The position numbers and the translations under genes were made by a program. Shown here in pieces: positions 56,163 to 64,000 of a DNA stretch of 64,000 bases. The notes below the pieces were generated by a model, which made no database searches, was not told the origin of the DNA, and saw only the letters and a program-made list of their open reading frames with translations. Every line of letters begins with the position of its first letter. The stretch's first letter is position 1. Origin of the DNA: Aaosphaeria pasadenensis (taxonomy: Eukaryota > Ascomycota > Dothideomycetes > Pleosporales); contig JAKLMB010000007.1 in assembly GCA_022813625.1 (NCBI GenBank), positions 620,001 through 684,000 on the forward strand, written 5' to 3'.

Positions 56163-57514
56163 ATGGCGGAGATCATTCGCACCAACCCTCCCTCGCAGGC
56201 CATGAACCCACGCTCTAGTCCCATGAAAATACAACCACCGACCTCACAGCTCGAGACTGTTAGACCAGATCATGTCCACATGATGTCTCCCGTCAACCAG
56301 AATGGTAGCTACGAGTTCGATCGTGTCGTCAAAGCCGGCACCGTCGTGAAGCGCACACGCAAAACGAAGGTAGGTTTGCGCCCTCGCTCCCACGCAGTTC
56401 TTCGTCCTCGTTCAACCCAGTTCATTTACTAATCAATCATCTCTAGCAATGGAAGTCTGTTCACCTCGTTCTCCGCCCGAATCTACTCTCGATATACAAG
56501 GACAAAGACGAGACCAAGTTGCGCCACCAGATCAACCTATCTGACCTCACCGCTGTCGCACGCCAGAAGGATTCGAAGAAGAAGATGCAGCATGTTTTTG
56601 GACTCTTTTCGCCCGCGCGTAACTACCATCTGAGCGCTCCGACCGAGAAGGATGCACAGGAATGGGTGGACTTGATACGGGCAGAGGCACGCATTGATGC
56701 AGATGAGGAGGAACTCATCTTGCTGAGCCCAGGAGTACACAAGACCACTTTCTCAGGCCTCGATAGGAACGCACGCAGGGAAAACATTGGCTCAAGCTCC
56801 TCAGAAGCAGAGCCACGCCCTTCGTCGTCCATAAATCCAGAGACGATGCACAGCGCACGGCGCCCATCGCATACCCTCGCATACTCGGGCAACGAACATG
56901 GCTCCTTTTCCGATTTCTCAGATACCGCAGGAGGCCCCGTCCAACCACCTTTCCAGCGCTCTTCCACTTCGCTTCGCCGGCCCATGGAGCAGAACCGCAA
57001 CACGAGCCAAGTCAGCAACGTAGGGGCGACCCCAGACGATGAGCGAGTTGTGTATCACGGGTGGCTATATGTTCTTAAATCCAAAGGAGGAGTCCGCCAA
57101 TGGAAGAAAGTATGGGTTGTACTGCGACAGAAAACCCTTGGACTTTACAAGAATTCAGAGGAGTACTCTGCGAATCTCATCCTCCCATTCTCAAGCATCA
57201 TCGATGCCGTCGACATTGATCCTGCCAGCAAGAGCAAAAAATACTGCATGCAGATCATTTCCGAAGAGAAGAACTTCCGCTTTTGCGCTAGCGATGAGGA
57301 CAGTTTAGCCAAATGGTTAGGTGCCTTCAAGAGCCTACTCGTGAAGAGAAGGGAGGCGGAAAACCATAGGGTGCTGCAGGCAGCATCGAGTTCAGGCAAT
57401 GCGCAACCCTCAGGGCCAAATTCGCTTTCTACTCCTGGTACAATGGGCCAACAGAAATCGCTCCCAACAACAATACCGGCATCGGTTCTCCAACAGGCAC
57501 AGGTTTCAAAATGA
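56163..57514 (+). CDS. Tandem PH-domain protein, Opy1-like
   Basis: Exons 56163-56369 and 56447-57514; the 77-nt intron is GTAGGT with branch TTACTAATC and acceptor CTCTAG. The product has 424 residues. PH domain 1 (about 50-155) begins GTVVKRTRKTKQWKSVHLVL and ends with the signature Trp in AQEWVDLIRAE. A Ser-rich linker follows (160-290). PH domain 2 (about 295-400) begins HGWLYVLKSKGGVRQWKKVW, with the C-terminal Trp in LAKWLGAFK. The tandem-PH layout fits yeast Opy1, a PI(4,5)P2 sensor that adjusts Mss4 PIP5-kinase at the plasma membrane. Basic residues in the first strand loop of both domains fit phosphoinositide binding. Orthology is inferred from architecture. Confidence 0.9.
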
Positions 57515-58853
57515 TTGACGGTCTAAAGCCCCGATCCACTTTATTGGAACTCGAAGCTTTCGCCAAAGCACGGCCACCGCTTAGACACCTTGGTCTGGGC
57601 ACGCCAACCGATAACCCCTTGACACATCACCATCCAATTACACCGACTACCTCTGTTGATCCACGTATATGCTCATACCCCTTTCATTTGTCCCTTCGCC
57701 GACACATCACACCGTTACAACAAATCGAACCTACGAGTAATATCATATCCCAAACAACACCTTTTTCGATATTCACTACCATGTACTGCCGGTGTCCAAC
57801 ATCCAATTGACCCGCCAGCCTTATACCCTACGGTCCCAAAGCCAGTGCCGGAACACTCTTGCCTTCGCCATAATCATCATTATCCACGTCGACCTTGCTG
57901 CAATTTCCTTAGCGTGTATCTCCTCTGTCTCGAAGTATCCTCAATTTCCTTCCCGTTCAACAACAATCTCATGACTTTGTAACGACTCCTAACGAACATT
58001 CTCCCGTGCTACTATTACCCCCTCGCTCGCCTTTACTCTTTTTTTCCATTCCGCGAGCGAGAAAGCCGGTGTTGTTGGCATACCAAAAGATCGATACCAC
58101 CTTGGCCTTTGTCTCTTTTCTCATTTGTCTTGTCCTATCCCACTGTGTGGAGGAGTTGTCATTGCGTACACCTGGGCTCTGCTGATCCCCCGGCTCATTC
58201 GCCCGGTTTCCGGTCTTACGGAAGCGGATTGGAAATTCGAACCTTTTTTGAATTTCAGAAGAAAAACTGAAAAGCTGGAACTGTTAGGATTGAAAGCAGA
58301 CAAAGGCAATGATGCACCTCTCTTCTTCCCTATCCCCTTTCCTTTCTGGATCGGAAAACCCAATTAAAGTGAATTGGGAACCGAATAGTAATACTTTGTT
58401 TTCTTCTCTTCTTTCTCTTCGAGGGGGACGAGGGAGATTCCATATAGTTTTAATGTATGAGTAGTAGTCTCTAAAAAACAAAGCAAATTCCAAACAATAA
58501 TCATCACAAATGACAGCACTATCAACCAACCTAGCTCTTTGTTCAGGACTGGGTAGATGGCTTGTAAATGTTACAAATGCTTTGCTATGCTATGCTTTGA
58601 ATGATATCCTGTGTGCTATGTGTGCTAATGCTACATGAATTTTTTTATGACATACATGCCAAACGATGCTTTCCCATTATTCGCACCAAAAACGTCCTGT
58701 AGTCAATGCAAATCATTGTCTATACTGTGCCTGCCAAAAAGGGAGGGCCGAAATCCTAGTACATCCACCACCATTTAAAGCAACTTCTCCCGCGAAAATC
58801 GACCACAAAATCTCCCTTCCGCACCACTACCCTAGCAGTCAACATTTCACTCT
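57515..58853. other. Convergent intergenic spacer, 1.3 kb
   Basis: 3' UTRs of the Opy1-like gene and the CorA-like gene; no gene supported. Confidence 0.5.
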
Positions 58854-61800
58854 TCACACCGACGAACCGGGCTCCCTCCTATAAACATGCCTCCTATGCT
58901 TCCTCTTCTTCACCCAGTCATACCCTTTCGTCTGTTGCGCCGCGGCGGTCGTGTGCATCACACGTGACTCGTCGAATACGACAGGTTGGTATCGCATAGT
59001 GGTATCAACCGGCAACAGGGGGTCTTGAAGCTCTGTCCGGGCTCGTCTCGCTCGCCAGTCATCCGCCATGCCCGACTGCTGGTAACGCCGCTGATGCCGG
59101 GGGGTTTCGTAGATCGCTGCGGGAGCGGCTCGGGCGCGTAGGTCCAACCATTCGGCGTCATCCGGATCGTCTCGGGCCACTGTTCTATACTGCGGCACTT
59201 CGAGTGCAGGTGGAGGTGGTAGAGGTGGTGGAGGAGGAGGCGGGGGCGCCCATCTCATCGAGGTGGCTACGGTGGTTTTGTTATAGTCCTCGTAATTGGC
59301 GATTTGGTTGCGGGTCAGGTCGTCCCATACGGTGGGAGTGGGAGAAAACTCCGCTTCGTCTGCTAGGGAACGGTAATCGAGATTCGAATCCGAGCCAGCC
59401 TGAGGGCGGTACTTCAGGGCGAGTTTGCGCTGCGCGACACCGATGCCACCGGGGGCGGGTCTTAGGTCGGGTTTACCGAGTAGACGGCGGTACGCAGTAG
59501 ATATCAAGGTGCGGAGCTCTTCACCATTGTAGGCTATGAAGAGCATGACGCCCATCGTCACTACCGTGAGCGGCAGAGATATCTCCCAGAAGAGAGACTG
59601 CTTGTTCTCCATGTCACGGATGTCCGAGGTATTCATGCCAAGGTACGATGTCACGAAAGAGAGAGGAAGGAAAATGACGGTTACGATGGTGAAAACCATG
59701 ATGGCTTTGCCGTTGTTCTCCTCATTGATTTCCGACCATTGTTTCGTACTTTCGCTCATAGGATCGCAGCGACGGTAGAGTTCGTTGTAATCTTCAAGAG
59801 TATCCTGTAAAGTATCAAGGCATGAGTCCAGAACCTGACGCTCGTATGGGAACATTCCCTCTCGTTCGAGAATTTCGAATTGATATGTCCTATCGTTAAG
59901 AACTTTGTCGTATGACTGGATGAGCTTCTTCTGCCAAGCGTTTACTCGTTGCAGCGCTGTAAGCTCTTCTTGGACGAGCTTGATGGAGCGAAGCAGACGC
60001 TTACTGGGGCTATGATTGACCTCAAACTGCAGAGTGGATATGTAATCCCGGTATATATCTGCAACGGTCAATCCATCAATCGCGGGTTGCACGAGAAGGC
60101 GTCGGATAAACCAGCTGCAGATATAAAGTGGACCTAGGGACAGCCGTTGCGATACATGTTCAGGGGCTGGTGACCGGGCCATACTACAAAGATCTCGACG
60201 AGCTAATAGAATGGAAGATTTGGCGCTTTCACCAAACCGTTCTATAACCTTCAGGCCCATTTTTGCGTATGGCTTGTCTCTACGAGATAGGGTTCGGGTC
60301 CCGCGAGAGTTCATTGACTCTGTGAAGTATAGAGATCTTTCGGCAGCAAAGTAAAAGACGCTGGTTCTGTGTAGACTTTTCAGAAGCTCGTGTGGGAATG
60401 TATAAATCTTCGAAAGTTGGCTGTCGGCATTCTTAACCCCTCCAACTAACTGTTGCAGTTCTGACAAAAGCACGCGAGCCTGCTTGATGGAAGTGTCCAG
60501 TATGGCTAGGTGTCCCGCGTTGGTCTCCTCGTTTTCCTTCTCTTGTGTGCCAATGACCCAGTCGTCGACATTGGTTTTGGCTTTGGGGTTTGTTTGGCCT
60601 TTTAGATGATCGTGAAGATGGCTAATTGCAGCTTCCCGATCTGAATATTTGGTATGTGCTTTGCAGGTCCGGCAATTTCTGATACTATTTTTCACATCCT
60701 CGTCATCCGGAAGTGGAACGAATTTGCCTTGCTGAATCGGACTTTGTGTGCGAACCACATATGCATCACGACCAGATTGACCGGAGGTTCTGGTTTTCGG
60801 AGTGGCACAGCGTTGCTGAATCCGTTGGACTACAGAGTACATCTTTTGTACCGATCCCCACAGCTTTCGGAGCATGGTACTCTTATCGACATCTGAGGTG
60901 AAGAGCTTCAAAGTTTCATACAGTATCTCTGTCAAGGTTGCAACAGAATTGGCGAGTTTCGAGTAGTGCTCTTCGACGATCTTTTGGTGCAATGAAAGGT
61001 TGTTTGACCCGATCCCAAGAGAAGTGCGATGTTGTAGCAGCGAAATAAGAGTTTGTCGCACATCCTCCACGGTTGACTCTGGAAGCTCTTCGTAGTACTT
61101 AGTAGAGGTGAATGACTTCTCCACTGGGGACTCTGCATCCCATTCCCCTAAAATCTCAGCCATCATCGTCTTTTCCACTTGCTCGAGACAATACATTGCA
61201 TGTTTTACGTGCGGGGGAATAAATGTAGATTGCCGGGCTGCAGTTCCGCCTGTAGTGGTGTCGTATCCAAAGCCGGTTGTGGAGGTCTCTTGTGCCGTGA
61301 TGGGTCCGTTTGGCCAATATAAGAAAGGCAGAACCCCCAATGTGTCTGATTGTACTTCCTTTAGATCTTCACCAATCCTCGTGATGTTCCTGCTACCAAG
61401 CTCTATGTTATCTGCTTTCCTATCTGCCACTTTTTGTTCGTCCAGCATTGTGAGATCTAGAAAGTATCCCTTATGTGCCTTCAGAATATCTGTCCACTCT
61501 TGGGGTAATACAGCCTTTTGGCTATCTTGACCAGCACAGGCGAGACGAAGGTCCTTGACGTCAGTCACAGGTACCGGATACTTCATCTCCCTAAGCTTTT
61601 GTTCAAACTCGAAATAGCTTTCGCATTCTTTAGGAGTGAACAGCAGATCACGGCCCTCCCAATCCCGAAGTCGAATGTTCGTAATCAAATTCAAAGCGGA
61701 TCCCTTGGAATCGTGGCTCTCCACGCTGGGTTTGATGTCTTCTTCCACGATTTCAATCGATTTCACGAAGTCTTCAGATAAAGGTTTGTACCCACATGTT

Positions 61801-63508
61801 ACGACCGCGTGAGCGTCAATATTCATGATCCAGGTGCTGGGAACATAGACAATTTGCGGTGAGGAACCGCCTCTGAATTTCCTGAAAGCTTGTTCGGAGT
61901 CTCTTTCTTCTACAGGCTGGTATGGATAATACGCCTGCATGAGACTGGATGGGCGAAACAAACGGTCTGCGTTTGTTAGCCCATTCTTCGTCCGGTCGCG
62001 CACGTCATAGTGCGGTACACAGGAGAATATGACAGACGATGAGTCTTGTTGACATTTCTCATCAGCTCGCAGCACTGTTCCAGGTTCGATAAATAGTCCT
62101 TGTTCACCAGCTTTGGTTTTTTCTTTCTCGATCTTTTTCAGAAGGTCAGCTATGAGGATCTTTTTCCGACTGCATAACCCTGGAAAATCCAAACAGGCTT
62201 GCTTAAACTGTCCGAAGTCCAGAGTCTCTGCGTAAAGATGATGCCAACGAATGCTGATGCTTGGTGAAACAGAAGGGTTTTCAGGCCCGGGGAGAGTATG
62301 GACTTGAATGGCCATTCGTGCGTCAGAGAACGACTGAACTGCTTTGATGATCCGAAGGTTATCGGTTTTCATATTAAAAGATCGTTTGGATGTTTCTGCA
62401 CCGCTGCTCGTGGCGTTTGAAGTACTAGTCGTTTTAGAGAACTTGACTTTGGATGTATCGATAAGCCAAATCAACCTGTTTCCATCACAATCGGACAAGG
62501 TTCCAACATTACGTGGCTGAGGTGGCAGTTGTGTACGTCGAGGAGCATTGTTGAGATCGGTGCTGGAGTCATCAGTAGAAGACTCTTCGTCTTCGTCTTC
62601 GTCACCGCTACCACTGTTGCCTTCGTCATCGGACTCCCGATATATGTATCTTGGAGTTGGAGAGACCGAACGACTTCGTCGGCGGTCATGTCGAATCTCA
62701 CGTCGAATGACGATATCATCAGAGGTGGAAGGTACTCTTCTTATCCCCAGCGACTTCCTAGACCGTGACCTTTCTTCTGATCGTGCTCTTCCAAAACGTT
62801 CTGGGAGATCTCTAAACAAATTGACACGACCTCTCGGCCTGTATGTCGCTTCTCTCTCCGCATCTGTATCGTGTAGTTTGGGTGCTTCAGCAGGCCGTGA
62901 AGCCACATAAGGTCTGGTCTCATCCTCCACAGACTGTGAATTTCTATATTTGTAAACTCAGTAAGCTTGCATCAATAAAGTAGCTGATGCAAGGTACCTA
63001 CAAATGCCAAAACGCTATCTTGACGGTGTGACAAATAGAACCATGTTTCTGCTCTTGAGGCAGGTGATATTTGACGACGCTTTCCCAAACTGTTGGAAGG
63101 ATTATCTCATTATCGATATTGAGTATATCGAAGTTGTTTGACGATACTGCGTCTCTGATATCATGATCTGCACGTGAGTATATTTGCGCGAGAAGAAGTT
63201 TGAACGACTGAGACACGTTAGATTGATGCGGCATTGATGATGTATCTCAATCTCGTATTCTATGCGCGGCATAGCGCGTTGTACTTTGGCAAAGGGAGTA
63301 AATTGAAGCTCACCTCCCAAGTTTTGGCACTGTCCAAGGGGAAGACAAATCGCTTGTCCTCGTGGTTAATGAAGATTAAGGATGCTGATTTGGACTCGAC
63401 TTCCGCGACTCCAGCTCTTTCGGTTTGACTCGCGCCGTGCTCGACGCCAGGCCGTCTATGAGCTTGTTCCGGGTTCCTGATCGGCCTTGCGCCATCTTCA
63501 TTCTCCAT
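58854..63508 (-). CDS. Ubiquitin-like domain + CorA-type Mg2+ transporter
   Basis: Three minus-strand exons: 63508-63314, 63207-63002 and 62943-58854; introns 63313-63208 (GTGAGC, branch CTAAC, CTCAG) and 63001-62944 (GTAGGT...ATATAG). The joined product has 1496 residues. Residues 40-135 form a ubiquitin-like (ULD_2-type) domain: SASLIFINHEDKRFVFPLD, then KTWE spliced to SFKLLLAQIY, then DNEIILPTVWESVV. A long Arg/Ser- and Asp/Glu-rich region follows, a middle domain (about 280-700) and a helical part (900-1200). At about 1215-1270 two transmembrane helices with the GMN motif (YLGMNTSDIR) identify the CorA superfamily; the C-terminal tail is Pro-rich. Fungal members of this kind sit in the plasma or organelle membrane; ion selectivity is not shown. 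The exons are adjacent, so the fusion is not an annotation artefact of two genes. Confidence 0.87.
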
Positions 63509-64000
63509 GCTCAGATAAAGACTACCAGATACTCCAGGACGATGATGAACACGCGTCCTGATGTCCACAATGTCATTGTAGGTAAGATGTTAAAAAGTCT
63601 TTGCCCAGATTGTTCGCCTGACCTAGGTACAGGCTACAGCGCGGCGCTATTTTCAGCCCCCGTGCCCCCCATGTCAGCCTCGTGTAATCTCATGAATCGT
63701 CCTAGCGCGCGGATCATGAATGGCATGAGGCTTGTGCATCGTCAGGTACGGGGAGCACGTGTGTACAGCAGACAAAGGGGGGGATGGAAATTTACAACAG
63801 TAGAGTACACTTCTGACTTGTCATCAATAAGTACCTAGGTAAAGATGCGTTGTACGGGCATCTTCGATAAATGTAGCGAGGTCAAGTAGACGGTTGTATA
63901 AGCACATGGACTGTCATGGTAAATGCGGAGGAAAGAGGAGAAGAAGGGGGACAATTAGACCGAAAACAACTTTCCAAATTGAGTAAAGACCAGCCGAAGC
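63509..64000. other. Promoter-side spacer at right window edge
   Basis: Upstream of the CorA-like gene; a TACCTAGGTA palindrome is at 63832-63841. No gene is seen in the last 490 bases. Confidence 0.5.
63832..63841. repeat. Dispersed palindrome TACCTAGGTA (copy 3)
   Basis: Same 10 bases as at 32547 and 43480. Confidence 0.5.

Noticed and set aside
1..64000. CRISPR arrays, bacterial operons, rRNA
   Set aside because: No regularly spaced repeats or rRNA-like blocks; genes have spliceosomal introns, so the window is eukaryotic nuclear DNA.

Overview
The window is nuclear DNA of a filamentous ascomycete (Pezizomycotina; a Dothideomycetes- or Leotiomycetes-like gene set is plausible but cannot be proven from sequence alone). 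The reasons are short introns of about 45-130 nt with GTAAGT/GTGAGT-type donors, CTAAC/CTGAC branch sites close to TAG/CAG acceptors, a Zn2Cys6 regulator, fungal-only families (CFEM-less rhodopsin-like membrane protein, Vac8, Rpc53/RPC4, Opy1-like PH protein), and intergenic spacers of 0.3-3.7 kb. I rebuilt exon structures by hand by requiring consensus splice sites, frame continuity and family continuity across each junction.

Left part (1-12.8 kb): the 3' half of an MFS drug/H+ antiporter-type transporter, a PPPDE-thioredoxin-PUL three-domain protein, a seven-helix rhodopsin-like membrane protein and a secreted GMC oxidoreductase, separated by long gene-poor spacers.

Middle part (12.8-25.9 kb): a compact block that reads as a catabolic gene cluster: an MFS organic-anion transporter, a secreted SMP-30-like lactonase, a LigI-like amidohydrolase (2-pyrone-4,6-dicarboxylate hydrolase type), a mitochondrial tricarboxylate-type carrier, a Zn2Cys6 transcription factor, an RraA/LigK-like aldolase and a divergent mitochondrial aconitase paralogue. 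Three of its spacers are divergent promoters, and all three carry an 11-bp motif CGGAGCA[C/G][T/C]CC, twice as a 14-bp identical copy. The enzyme set fits ring-cleavage product -> pyrone dicarboxylate -> oxalomesaconate -> carboxy-hydroxy-oxoadipate -> pyruvate + oxaloacetate, with the aconitase paralogue as the hydratase; this is an inference, and is the most interesting hypothesis here.

Right part (26-64 kb): mostly conserved single genes: a SET-domain protein with signal peptide and a strongly His-rich tail, a serine/threonine kinase with long 5' leader, Vac8, RNA polymerase III subunit RPC4, ribonucleotide reductase small subunit (with an MCB box upstream), a WD40 protein of the Dgr2 type with a C-terminal zinc ribbon, a cytosolic thioredoxin, a PD-(D/E)XK-like lineage-specific protein in an AT-rich accessory stretch (49.6-56 kb), a tandem-PH Opy1-like protein, and a 1496-residue protein joining an N-terminal ubiquitin-like domain to a CorA-type Mg2+ transporter. 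I see no rRNA, no convincing tRNA, no CRISPR and no intact transposon.
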